From: Acridotheres tristis
Lineage: Eukaryota; Chordata; Aves; Passeriformes; Sturnidae
Assembly (NCBI GenBank): GCA_037013685.1
Contig: CM072908.1
Span: 6,399,001 to 6,463,000 of the forward strand
Direction of reading: 5' to 3'
Length of the DNA: 64,000 bases
The first letter of the stretch is position 1. Every line of letters starts with the position of its first letter. Below are positions 1 to 9,456 of the stretch, piece after piece. The notes under the pieces are model-generated. The model was not told where the DNA came from and did no database searches. It saw nothing but the letters and a program-made list of their open reading frames with translations. Made by a program: the position numbers and the translations under genes.

Positions 1-598
1 AAGCCCGGGGGTCTCCCTGCTCTATATCCAGATGGTTAAAAAAAAAAAAAAAAAGGTGGAAATCAGGGTTTGAGCCAAAGGCACTGAATCCTGAGCAGCC
101 TCAGACTCCACTGCAGGGCTGAAACCTTGCAGTGCTCCCCAAAACAACACTCTGAGCTGTGCCATGGGGAAATAACATTCCATTTCTCCTGGAGAGAAGC
201 TGTCCTAGGGCCTTGGCCAGAGATAAAAGCAACAGGTTAAAAGCCAGCTCAGCCCAAAAGGAGAGGAGAAGCAAGGAGATCTGTCTGGCTTGGAAATAAC
301 AGGGGCAAATGGGAGTTTTGGAGGAAAAAATGCCAGCAAACCTGCAGGATCTGCAAATCCTGACACACACCCTTGTGCAATGTACTGATTTGGGGGGCGG
401 AAAACCCCACCTTTTTGTCGTTCCAGTGTCAGAAGCCATATCTGACCCTCCCAAAATCATTCTCTGGGTGGGAAATTAAAGAATTACCCCTCACGCCGGT
501 GGGATTCGGCGCTGAGGGTCTGGTTGCTGCATGGGGTGAGGGGCTTGATTTTTGCCGGGGCACGGAGCGAGCACGCACGGAGTTGGCGGGGGCCGCTA
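1..598. other. Gene-free upstream stretch
   Basis: There is a short A-run near 39-54 and otherwise unique sequence. I see no exon with homology to a known protein. The open frames here have no splice context or family signature. GC content rises sharply after about 480, leading into the tandem array and the FAM43B promoter region. Confidence 0.5.
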
Positions 599-1098
599 CC
601 CGGCGGGGGCCGTTCATTTACCGGCGGGGGCCGTTCATTTACCGGCGGGGGCCGTTCATTCCCCGGCGGGGGCCGTTCATTCCCCGGTGGGGGCCGTTCA
701 TTCCCCGGCGGGGGTCGTTCACCGGCGGGGGCCGTTCATTCACCGGCGGGGGCCGTTCATTCACCGGCGGGGGCCGTTCATTCCCCGGCGGGGGCCGTTC
801 ACCGGCGGGGGCCGTTCATTCACCGGCGGGGGTCGTTCACCGGCGGGGGCCGTTCATTCACCGGCGGGGGCCGTTCATTCCCCGGCGGGGGCCGTTCACC
901 GGCGGGGGCCGTTCATTCCCCGGCGGGGGCCGTTCACCGGCGGGGGCCGTTCGTTCACCGGCGGGGGCCGTTCATTCCCCGGCGGGGGCCGTTCACCGGC
1001 GGGGGCCGTTCATTCCCCGGCGGGGGCCGTTCACCGGCGGGGGCCGTTCGTTCACCGGCGGGGGCCGCTCATTCCCCGGCGGGGGCCGTTCAGCGGCG
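599..1098. repeat. GC-rich minisatellite upstream of FAM43B
   Basis: This tandem array has the core GGCGGGGGCCGTTCA, in units of 21 bp (with a CATTCCCC-like tail) and 17 bp (lacking CATT), irregularly interspersed for about 500 bp. The G5 runs lie on the plus strand. The array ends about 310 bp before the FAM43B ATG, inside its GC-rich promoter region. All three forward frames stay open across it, giving apparent Gly/Arg/Pro/Phe repeat proteins. I regard these as artefacts of repeat composition. Expansion or contraction could alter promoter spacing, but that is inference. Confidence 0.95.
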
Positions 1099-1407
1099 GC
1101 TCCCCGCGTGCTCGGGGAGGTGGAGCAGCCCACGGAGAGAGCGCCGCGTCCCCGCAGCCGCCGCGTCCCCGCAGCCGCCGCCGTCGCTCCCGCAGCATCA
1201 GGCGCAGGCGGCGCCCGGAACGCGGCGGCTCCTCGGCTCCGCATCCTCCGTGGGCTCCGGATCGGATACGGCGGTCCCGCTGCTGGGGTAGGGGCTTCAC
1301 CCCCTGCTCGGGGGGTGCGGGGACACCCCCCCAAACCGGATTGGGGTGGTGGGGGGGGTGGTCCCGCCGGTTGCGAGCGAGGCCGGGATTAAAGGAGCGG
1401 AGTCGAG
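1099..1407 (+). promoter_or_regulatory. FAM43B: FAM43B CpG-rich promoter / 5' UTR region
   Basis: This segment is very GC- and CpG-rich and lies between the tandem array and the FAM43B start codon. There is no clear TATA box; a GATTAAAGG stretch lies about 20 bp before the ATG. It is called a promoter/5' UTR by position and composition only; the transcription start is not determined. Confidence 0.5.
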
Positions 1408-2298
1408 ATGCTGCCCTGGCGCCGGAGCAAGTTCGTGCTGGTGGAAAATGAACGTAAGTGCAAAGGCAAGAGCCTGGGGCCGGGGCTGAGCTACGCGGCG
1501 CTGCTGGCCGGCTTCCTCCGCTCCTGCCCGGACCTGCTGCCCGAGTGCCCGCTGGAGCGCCTGGGCAGCGTCTTCCGCGGGAAGCGCCAGAAAGTGGAGC
1601 TGAACAAGGAGGACCCGACGTACACGGTGCGGTACCTGGGCAATGCCGTCACCCTGCACGCCAAGGGCGAGGGCTGCACCGAGGAGGCGGTGGGCAAGAT
1701 CTGGGCCAAGAGCGAGGCGGGCGCCGGCGGGGCCAAGATGAAGCTGACGCTGGGCCCTCATGGCATCCGCATGACGCCCTGCGAGAAGGGAGCCCGCCGG
1801 CCGGGCCACGCGTACCTGCTGCACCGCATCACCCACTGCGCCGCCGACCGCCGGCACCCCAAGGTGTTCGCCTGGGTGTACCGGCACCAGGTGAAGAACA
1901 AGGCGGTGGTGCTGCGCTGCCACGCCGTGCTGGTGTCCAAGGCCGACAAGGCTCGCGCCATGGCCCTGCTCCTCTACCAGACCTCGGCCTCCGCCTTCAA
2001 CGAGTTCAAGCGCCTCAAGAGACAGAGCGATTTCCGCCACGTCCAGCAGCAGCTCCTGGGCGAAGCCATCGTGCCCTTGGTGCCCCTCCGCAGGCTGCTC
2101 AACGCCAAGTGTCCGTACCGCCCGCCGGCCGAGCGGGCCCGCTGCGCCCCTCGGCTCAGCTCCATCCTGGAGGAGGAGGAGGAGGAGGCCTTCGGCGCTG
2201 GGACGCCCTTGGGGGACCCCGAGCGAGCGGCCGTGCTGCGGCTGGCCAGCGACATGAGGGGGTGCAGCCTGCGCGGGCCCCGGGCTGCCATGTGCTGA
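1408..2298 (+). CDS. FAM43B: FAM43B, PID/PTB-domain protein (single exon)
   Basis: This intronless 296-residue protein starts [13 protein letters not shown], the family N-terminus, and matches FAM43B through most of its length as recalled. Diagnostic blocks include [50 protein letters not shown] and [12 protein letters not shown]. Residues of roughly 65-200 form a phosphotyrosine-interaction (PID/PTB) fold. A run of six glutamates sits near residues 255-260, and the tail ends in a CSLRG-containing segment. Molecular function is poorly known; a PTB domain suggests binding of NPxY-like peptides. The start is chosen because it matches the family and follows a GC-rich leader. FAM43B is preferred over its paralogue FAM43A because of the short C-terminus and because MUL1 is the next gene. 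Long antisense and out-of-frame ORFs over this gene are high-GC shadows. Confidence 0.95.
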   Translation: MLPWRRSKFVLVENERKCKGKSLGPGLSYAALLAGFLRSCPDLLPECPLERLGSVFRGKRQKVELNKEDPTYTVRYLGNAVTLHAKGEGCTEEAVGKIWAKSEAGAGGAKMKLTLGPHGIRMTPCEKGARRPGHAYLLHRITHCAADRRHPKVFAWVYRHQVKNKAVVLRCHAVLVSKADKARAMALLLYQTSASAFNEFKRLKRQSDFRHVQQQLLGEAIVPLVPLRRLLNAKCPYRPPAERARCAPRLSSILEEEEEEAFGAGTPLGDPERAAVLRLASDMRGCSLRGPRAAMC

Positions 2299-2494
2299 GC
2301 GCCGGCGGTCACCGGGCATGAGGTGCCCTCTCCCTGCGCCCCAAGCCAGTGCTGGACCCTCCTCGGGGATCAATCTGGACAAGACAGCGGCTCCGTTTGC
2401 AGGAAGACCCACGGTGGGGGTGGGTTTGCATCCCAGGGATCCCACCCCAGCCCCGCACATGAACCTGCTCTCGTGCCTCCTCCACAGTGGCCAT

Positions 2495-2500
2495 AATAAA
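2495..2500 (+). promoter_or_regulatory. FAM43B: FAM43B polyadenylation signal
   Basis: A canonical AATAAA lies 197 bp after the FAM43B stop codon. It is followed within 15-40 bp by GT-rich sequence (TGTGTGTTTTCTGCGGTGTG), the usual downstream element. The 3' UTR is therefore probably short, about 220 nt. Confidence 0.75.
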
Positions 2501-3600
2501 AAGATTAATGTGTGTTTTCTGCGGTGTGACGGCACCTGTGTCTCGGCTGGAGCCTGGTGGATGACAGAGTTAAGCTCGGCACTGAGGCAGTTTGGGGGGT
2601 TTGTGCTGTATTTACCCCTCGAAAGGCAAGCCAAGGAGGGGGGGCTGCGGGGTCCACAGTGCTTTCCTGCGGCACCGAGGGCTGGGGAGAGCTGCTCCGT
2701 GTAGTCATGGCAACTTGATTTTTAAAATATAGAGCTGGGGGACGGCTGTGCCGCCCACGTCGCGGGAGCAGTGACGGGGGTTTGGCCCCTAGGACCCCAC
2801 TGGAGAGCAGAACTGGAGAGCAGCCCCTCACATACACACTCCAAATTAGCACCAAGGGCCTGAAGATCAATAATTTACGAAAATTGCTCTTTTTTTCTTC
2901 CCTTTTTGCTGCTTTCCCAGAATAAGCGATGGTAAGAAGATGGCGAGGTGGCGGTGGGGGAGTATTGTGTTCCTGCCACTCTGCCATGGCCCATTGTGGG
3001 ACGGGGGTAAAGGACTCTGCAAAATGGGGCTGGGGGCTGCGTCCTGAGGCTGAGCCCTCGCAGTGGAGCTGGAGTGGTGCTGCTGCCCCACAGCCCAGTG
3101 AAGGGTTGTAATCCCTTCCCCAAGGTGCTGTAGGGCTGGGATTTGGGGAAATATCCCCTCCCAGCCACCGGGGGACATGCTTTGGTCTGACCACTGCTCC
3201 CCCAAACTTAGCAGAAGGGTGAGATTTGGTTGCCCTCCCATCCCCAAGGTGGGAGTGGGGGGTACGGGGGATGCTCCCCCTCCCTCCGCACCCGGGGGCA
3301 TTAGGATTTGGGGCTAGCTGACAAGATCCTAAGGGATGACTGGGATTTGGGCTAATCTCCCCTCAGATACTGGTGAAGCTGGAGTTTGATATCTTCCCCA
3401 AGACCCCAGGGTGGAGGTTTGGGGTAAAGGGGTGGAGAGGCTGCGACCTGTCCCGCCCCGCCGAACTCCCGAGGATGGGGTTTATTCCCCTAAAGCTCCC
3501 TGGGGCCGGGACCTGACCCGCAGCCTCTGTGGGGGTGCAGTCTGTGCTACACCCGCACCCCAACAAGGCTTTGCGGAGTCCCCATGCCCCCCGCCCGGCC
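2501..3600. other. FAM43B-MUL1 intergenic region
   Basis: About 1.1 kb separates the FAM43B polyA signal from the MUL1 promoter. It has G-rich stretches (for example 2950-3130 and 3240-3300) and no recognisable exon or repeat. GC content rises from about 3440 into the MUL1 CpG island. Confidence 0.5.
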
Positions 3601-3716
3601 CGGCGGACCGCCCGTCTCGATGGCGGCGCTGCGGCTACCAGAGCGCCGTCCGTGACGTCATCACCAGGCGCCGGCGCCGCCGGGCGGTTGCCGTGGTAAC
3701 GGCAGGCCTGGCGGCC
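3601..3716 (+). promoter_or_regulatory. MUL1: MUL1 core promoter with CRE and RFX X-box
   Basis: This CpG-rich segment immediately precedes the MUL1 ATG. A perfect palindromic cAMP-response element TGACGTCA lies at 3653-3660. An RFX X-box, GTTGCC-GT-GGTAAC (two half-sites, 2-bp spacer), lies at 3687-3700. Both are within 65 bp of the start codon. No TATA box is seen. The motifs are read directly; the factors that bind (CREB/ATF, RFX family) are inferred from consensus. Confidence 0.7.
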
Positions 3717-6452
3717 ATGGAGGGCGGCGGGCGGCCCTCGGCCGCACAGGCCGTGCTCTTGACCGCCAGCACCGCCATCACCGCTCTGCTCTACTCCGTC
3801 TACCGGCAGAAGGCTCGCGTGGCCCGCGGGCTCGAGGTGCGTTCGAGGGGTGCGACAGGGGAATGCATGGGCCTGGTGCCCGGGCCGCGGCCTGGTCGCG
3901 CAGGCTGAGCCGCGGCCTCTCTTTGCTCCCCGCAGGGCGCCAGGAAGGTGCGGCTGGACGGGGACCTGCGGGCCGTGCTGCTGGAGGCGCCCGGGCGCTG
4001 CGTGCCCTATGCCGTCATAGAAGGTAGGGTCAGGAAGATTAATCCAAAAACACCAGAAGTTTGTGTCCAAAAAGGAGACAGAAGAGTCCTATAACTTTAT
4101 TCTAATAAAGGGAGAGGCCGTGGGCATTTCGCATGGGGTGTCTCAAATTGCTAGAGAACGCAGCCTTCCTTTTTATCCTCGTTACCTGGCCACATTTCCC
4201 TCTCTCTTTCCCCATTGGCTGAGGTACTTGAGAGGTACAGACTTCCTGAAATGCCTAATACCTAAGAACCTCTTCTAATAACCCCACCCCCCCCTTTCCT
4301 TTTCCTTGTGCCAGTCAGTGGAATTCATAGAGAATTTACGGTTTTTCCCATTGTTTCTTTTATCTCTCAGTACCTAGTTTTATCTACCAGCAGACCCACA
4401 GTTTGTTTGTAAAGACAAATCCCTAATTTCTTTCAAACAGGACCCAAAGCGATGCCCCAAATGGCACATCCCACCCCACGGCTGCTCCTCACCGGGGGAT
4501 TTCATCCCCAGCTCCTCCTTCTGTGCCTATCAGGTCATATTCTCCCCTGCCATGCAGCCACAGATCCCTGACAACCGCATTTTAATCCTTTTCTAGAATG
4601 GTTTTGGTTGAAAGAGACCTTAAAGCTCATCCAGTTCCACCCCCTCTCATGGCCAGGGACATCTTCCACTATCCCAGCCTGCTCCAAGCCCTGTCCAACC
4701 TGGCCTTGGACACTTCTAGGGATCCGGGGGCAACCACAGCTTCTCTGGGCACCCTGTGCCAGGGCCTCCCCACCCTCACAGGGAAGGATTTCTTCCCAGC
4801 AGCCCATCAAAACCTGTCGATATGAAGCCATTCCCCATGGTGCTGTCACTCCAAAGTGACTCCTGTCACTTTGTTTAATGAGCACCTCACCTTCCCCTTG
4901 GACTCCCGTTGCAGGTGTGGTGCAGTCAGTGAAGGAGACCCTGAGCAGTCAGTTTGTGGAGAACTGCAAGGGCGTGGTGCAGAGGCTGACGCTGCAGGAG
5001 CACAAGATGGTGTGGAACAGAACCACCCACCTCTGGTATGTGCCTGGTACCCTCAAACACCTGCGCTGCCCTCGGGAGGGTCTGACACCCTGAAGTGGCA
5101 TCAGGCATGGCCAGAGTGACCAAGTGCCTCAGAGCTGGATCCCAAAGTAGCTCCCGCAGTGACAGCTGCCAGAACAGAGGGTGTTTGGCTGATTTTAGGG
5201 CTTTCACAGAGGGGCTGGAGGAGAAGAGCACGTTAAGTAACCCAACACAGGCTGAACATTGATCAGCCCCACCTTGTTACAGAGGTGGCCAGAGGATGGC
5301 ATTCCCAAAAAAACCTCACTTGCAGAACAGAAATTAATTGGATTTGGGTTATCCCTGCATCCAGGGGACCTGAGGAGGATCCCAGAACTGCTGAAACAGA
5401 GCCCAGTGATGCTGTTTGATAAGCATTTGGTAACACTTATCAAATTGGGATGTGTGATACGTGGTGCTTCTCAGGGGATGGTTTTGACAGCTGGGAATGC
5501 CACAGGCAGGTGAGGAGGAAGTAGATGTGGATGGGGGAAACCATCCAGTGCTTGTGGAACACTGAGGTGAGGGTGGAGTGGCCTGGGGCACACCTGGATA
5601 GTGCCATGAGGGGAAAAGTGCTCTCCAGAGATCCCCATCAAAGAAACTCCACTGGGAGTCCCCAAAACCAGCAGGTCATCCCATTCCCATCAGGGGAAAT
5701 CAGTTCACTTCCCCCCCTTCTCCCTCCCCAGGAATGACTACGAGAAGATCATCCACCAGAGAACCAACACCGCCCCCTTTGACCTGGCCCCTGCCGAGGC
5801 CGGTGCTGGTGTCACTGTGCGGGTGATGAAGCCTCTGGATGCTGTTGAGCTCAGCCTGGAGACGGTCTATGAGAAATTCCACCCCTCTGTCCAGTCCTTC
5901 ACGGACGTCATCGGCCACTACATCAGCGGGGAGCGTCCCAAGGGCATCCAGGAGACCGAGCAGATGCTGAAGGTGGGCACGGCCCTGACCGGGGTGGGAG
6001 AGCTGGTCCTGGATAACACCACCATCAAGCTGCAGCCGCCGAAGCAGGGCATGCCCTACTACCTGAGCTCCCTGGATTTCGAGTCCTTGCTGCAGAAACA
6101 AGAGTCTGGCGTCCGGTTTTGGAAAATCCTGACCATGGTTTTCGGCTTTGCCACCTGCGCCGTGCTCTTCTTCCTGCTGCGGAAGCAATACCGGCACCAC
6201 CGCGAGAGGCAGCACCTCCGGCAGATGCAGGAAGAATTCCGGCAGGCCCAGGAGCGCCTGATGAACGCCGAGGGGGGCGAGGTTCTCAAAAACGCCTGCG
6301 TGGTCTGCTTGAGCAGCACCAAATCTTGCGTTTTCCTGGAGTGTGGCCACGTCTGCTCCTGCCACGAGTGCTACCAGGCTCTTCCCGAGCCCAAAAAGTG
6401 CCCAATCTGCAGGCAGGGCATCACCAGGATGGTTCCCTTGTACAATAGTTAA
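3717..6452 (+). CDS. MUL1: MUL1, mitochondrial E3 ubiquitin/SUMO ligase (4 exons)
   Basis: Coding exons are 3717-3836, 3936-4023, 4915-5035 and 5732-6452. All junctions are GT-AG and phases agree, giving 349 residues (human, as recalled, 352). MUL1 (MAPL/MULAN) sits in the mitochondrial outer membrane and ubiquitinates or SUMOylates substrates such as MFN2 and DRP1, affecting fission and mitophagy. A first membrane segment spans residues about 11-28. The intermembrane-space BAM/GIDE domain follows, with VWNRTTHLW and SFTDVIGHYISGERPKGIQE. A second membrane segment lies at about 241-259, and a C-terminal RING at 299-336 with ligands C299, C302, C314, H316, C320, C323, C333 and C336. The ending is PLYNS, as in the family. 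The start codon has good context (GGCGGCCATGG). Intron 2 carries an LTR-like element and a CR1 fragment; coding integrity is unaffected. Confidence 0.96.
4027..4440 (-). mobile_element. Probable endogenous-retrovirus solo LTR in MUL1 intron 2
   Basis: Read on the minus strand, this roughly 410-bp block starts TGTTTGAAAG. It has a CCAATGGGG box, then a TATA-like GGATAAAAAGG, and about 70 bp later a polyadenylation signal AATAAAG. It ends in a TTTTTGGACACAAACTTC-type R/U5 tail. That U3-R-U5 order is typical of an LTR. No gag or pol sequence is nearby, so it would be a solo LTR inserted antisense to MUL1. I could not define a clean target-site duplication or a terminal CA at the far end, so boundaries are approximate and the family is unassigned. 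Confidence 0.55.
4594..4860 (-). mobile_element. CR1 LINE 3'-end fragment
   Basis: On the minus strand the sequence runs through the standard avian CR1 3' region: a GGAAGAAATCCTTCCCTGTG-like block, a segment resembling TGTCCAAGGCCAGGTTGGAC, and an end in AAGGTCTCTTTCAACC with an AACCATTCT-like tail. It is 5'-truncated, as nearly all CR1 copies are, and lies within MUL1 intron 2. Confidence 0.85.
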
Positions 6453-6799
6453 TGTTTTGTGATTTCTGTGGGGGAGATTTTGGATTTAAAGCTGCCACTG
6501 GCAAAGGGGTTTTTTTTGCCTCGCTGCTTGGATGGTGGATTTTGGGGAAGGGGAGGGAGCTTGAGGGAGGGGGTGCTTCAGCAGTGGAGCAGAGCTGAGT
6601 CTGAAAAGATGACTCTGCAGCTTGCTCATGCTGTGCTCTGGAGGTGTTTTTGAGACAGGTGATTCCTTGCAAAGGGTGAGGTGCTGGGGGGAGGTGCAGC
6701 TTGAAGCTCTTCTGTTAAGGTTTGGACTCTCAGGGTTTGTGTCATGGGTACAGAGCCTGCAGCCCCTTACCCAGCTGATAAAAACATGGGGGGAACAAA

Positions 6800-6805
6800 A
6801 ATAAA
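6800..6805 (+). promoter_or_regulatory. MUL1: MUL1 polyadenylation signal (proximal)
   Basis: AATAAA occurs about 350 bp after the MUL1 stop codon. A second hexamer at 7043-7048 has a better GT-rich downstream element, so this one may be an alternative site. Confidence 0.45.
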
Positions 6806-7042
6806 CTGTATTAAGGGTTCTGAGAGGCTGCAGAATTCCTGTGAGGCTGCCAGAGGGCTGAAAGGCCTAACAGAGCAGGAGGGGCTGTCAGAGAGCTCAT
6901 ACCAGGGGGTATGAACACAGGTAATTCTGTGATTCCGCCCAAAATGGCTTTGTCACACCAAGATATGAGGATGGAGATGTGAGAATGCTGTGGCTGATGG
7001 CTGTGCTTGGCTTGGCTTGGGATAGCAGATGGAGTGTGAAGT

Positions 7043-7048
7043 AATAAA
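7043..7048 (+). promoter_or_regulatory. MUL1: MUL1 polyadenylation signal (distal)
   Basis: AATAAA is followed 10-25 bp later by GTGTGTCTGTGTCGG, a classic GT-rich cleavage-stimulation element. It implies a 3' UTR of about 600 nt. Confidence 0.6.
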
Positions 7049-7069
7049 ATAGGATGAAAAGTGTGTCTG

Positions 7070-8700
7070 TGTCGGATTATTCCGTGGGAGTGGTGAGGTT
7101 TGTCCTCCCTGAGGTGGACACAGCCTGGATCATCCCGAGCCATGATGGAGGATGGCAGAGGGGGGAAACCTGTCCCCCCTGCACTGGACATGACAGTCAC
7201 CACTGTCCCCTCATGACACAGGTGGGGCCAAACCCCAAAATTGACACAAAGAAGGAAAATTCCCTTCCCTGACACCCCCAGTTTGCCATAAATCCCATAT
7301 ACACCCAAGAGGGTTAATGGACCCAAAGTGCTGCTGCAATTAACATATGCTGGGGAGGACAATTAGAGAAACATTCCTGGGGAACAGCTGAAAACTCCAG
7401 GACTGAGACAGCCCCTGGACACCCCTGCTCCATCTGATGCCGCCAGAGCCATTCACATCCCCCAGGCACATTTAAGAAGAAACATTTCCGTTGACTGGCA
7501 TTTAAAAACCCCTGAATTTAACAGTGAAAAAATGCGTTGTTTCCTCATCAAATATTAACCAGAGCAGCCAGGCGGTGTCCGAAGGCCATTCCTGCTGTGA
7601 GGCACAAACCCACGGCTGGGTTTTGGGGAGGGGCAGGTCCCTGGTTGTCCCGGTGCCGCTGGGAGACACAAACTCACGGCTGGGTTTTGGGGAGGGGCAG
7701 GTCCCTGGTTATCCCGGCGCCGGGAAAGGGCCGCGTCCCACCAGCTGTAGATGGCGGTGGCTGCCTGCAGGGCGAGGTAGCCCTCGAAACAGAAACCCAG
7801 AGGGAGCAGCTGGAGCACAGCTCAAAAAGCCACACTGCAGCCCGAAAACCCAGAATACAGATGGAAACGACAGAATCCCATCTGCTGGAAGAGGTGTCCC
7901 TCCTCTCCAGGGGACCAACCACCACAAAAAGCCTCGTCCCCTCACTGGGGACAGCAAGGAGGTCAATCCCCCTCACACCAGAGCAGGACATGGCCTCGAG
8001 CCTTGGCGTTTTGCCCAGGAATGGAGCACCAGGCAAAGCCTAAAAATACGCCTTGGAGGGGCTGTGCTTTCCCGATACCCTTCGCCTTCTGTTTCCAAGC
8101 TTTCCCTGTGATATCTCGGGCGTAGCCGCAACCTTATGTAAGGAGCTGACAGCTCGGGGGCGGGTGGGGGTGCAGGGGAGAGGGGGAGAGGCTTGTGCAG
8201 CTCTGGGGGCTGAGGATTTCAGCAAACGAGATGGAGATGGGAGCAGCCCCGGGACAGTGCACCCCAGCCCTGGCACCACCGGGCACCCTGTCCTTCCTGT
8301 GCCCCGTTCTGCTCGACGCCAAAATGAGCCAGGTTCCTGATTCCAGAGAAATCCTGTAACTCAGCCTTGCACAAACAGGTTCTTTGCTGCTGCTGCTACT
8401 GTCCTCCTGCTCCACTTTGTGGAAGATGCACCACAGGTGCCTGAACACCCCAAAATAGCTGTGGTCTGTCCCAAAATGTTATCTCAAACCTTCCCATCAT
8501 TCACTTTGCCAGGCAATATTCCCAATGATCCACGCTGTTGTGGCAACTCTCCATAGAAAACCCCAAGAAAAGCTCACAGTAACCCACAAGCCCTCCTGCA
8601 GTGCCCCAGGAAAGGCTCTGCAGGGTCCTGGGGGCCCATTGCCAAGCACACCCAGTGCCCCCATGCTGCAGCCCCCCACGAAGTGCCAGAGGTCCCCAGA
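7070..8700. other. MUL1-CAMK2N1 intergenic region
   Basis: No exon is recognised. The only structured element I see is the direct duplication around 7600-7724, listed separately. Degenerate CAMK2N1-flanking repeats begin after about 8700. Confidence 0.5.
7600..7724. repeat. Two-copy direct tandem duplication (about 66 bp)
   Basis: The segment GCACAAACCCACGGCTGGG through GGTCCCTGGTTGTCCCGG (about 7600-7652) is repeated almost identically at about 7667-7720. The copies share the core TTTTGGGGAGGGGCAGGTCC and differ at only a few positions. It lies in non-coding DNA. Confidence 0.85.
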
Positions 8701-8739
8701 TGGTTCATTCCTGCTGGGGCCATGCCCAGTGCTCCTGGG

Positions 8740-9190
8740 AACAGGGCTGGGCTCCCCAGGGATGTAGAGGAGCTTGGTTCCAGACTTTCCAGGAGTGGCT
8801 GGGGGGGCCCGCTCTGAACTCCCTAAACGTGTCTGTGAGGTAATCTGGGCTCCCCACATGCGGCTATGGGGCAGCTCTGAGCTCCCCAGAAGCGCTGTGG
8901 GACCACCTAATCTTCCCGAGGGTCCTTGTAGGGCCTCTCCGGACTCCCCAGAGATGCTGAGGGGCAGGTTGGGGAATCCTGAGGATGAAGCGGGGCAGCT
9001 CCGGGCTCTGCAGGGCGTTTGCCGGGCAGCTCTGGGATCTCCAGGGACGCCGTGCAACACCCCAGGGCAGCTCCGTGCTCCGCAGGGAGCCTGCGGGGCA
9101 GCTCCGGGCTGCTTGAGGATGCTCCGCGCTCCCCGGGGACGCTGCGGGGCAGGCTGCGGGGCAGTCCCGGGGATCCCCGGGGTGCGGGCT
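8740..9190. repeat. Degenerate GC-rich tandem repeats upstream of CAMK2N1
   Basis: Imperfect units of roughly 45-50 bp share a core resembling GGGCAGCTCCGGGCTCCCC followed by an AGGGACGCTGC-like tail. They recur at least eight times and become more CpG-rich toward the gene. They lie within and just upstream of the CAMK2N1 promoter. Boundaries are approximate because the units are strongly diverged. Confidence 0.7.
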
Positions 9191-9456
9191 CAGCCCGCCG
9201 GGGCGGTGCCGTCGCCGGTACCGGGGGCCGAGCCGGTCCCGCCCCGCCCCGCCCGGTCCCGCCTCCCGCTCCTCTATCGCCGCCGCCGCCGGAGCCGCCG
9301 CCGCAGCCGCGGAGCCGCGAGCAGCGCCGGCCGGGCCGGGATGTGACGGGGCGGCTGCCCCGCGCCCGCTGCGCCGCTGCCCCGGGCCCGCGGGCCCCGC
9401 GCCCCGGGAGGCTGTCGGGGGGCGGCGGCGGCGGCGGGTCCCCCCCCGCCGCCCCC
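9191..9456 (+). promoter_or_regulatory. CAMK2N1: CAMK2N1 CpG-island promoter and 5' UTR
   Basis: This is extremely CpG-dense sequence directly before the CAMK2N1 ATG, including GCC/CCG triplet runs (9279-9310, 9421-9455) typical of a 5' UTR. No convincing TATA box is present. The transcription start is not determined. Confidence 0.6.

Noticed and set aside
373..1451. Long forward ORFs of 255-339 aa rich in Gly/Arg/Pro/Phe upstream of FAM43B
   Set aside because: They are the 17/21-bp tandem array read in different frames. No splice context, no family match, and all three frames are open.
1297..2634. 445-aa antisense ORF over FAM43B, and a 287-aa second forward ORF
   Set aside because: High-GC shadow ORFs of the FAM43B coding sequence. 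The FAM43B frame explains the conservation and its codon use.
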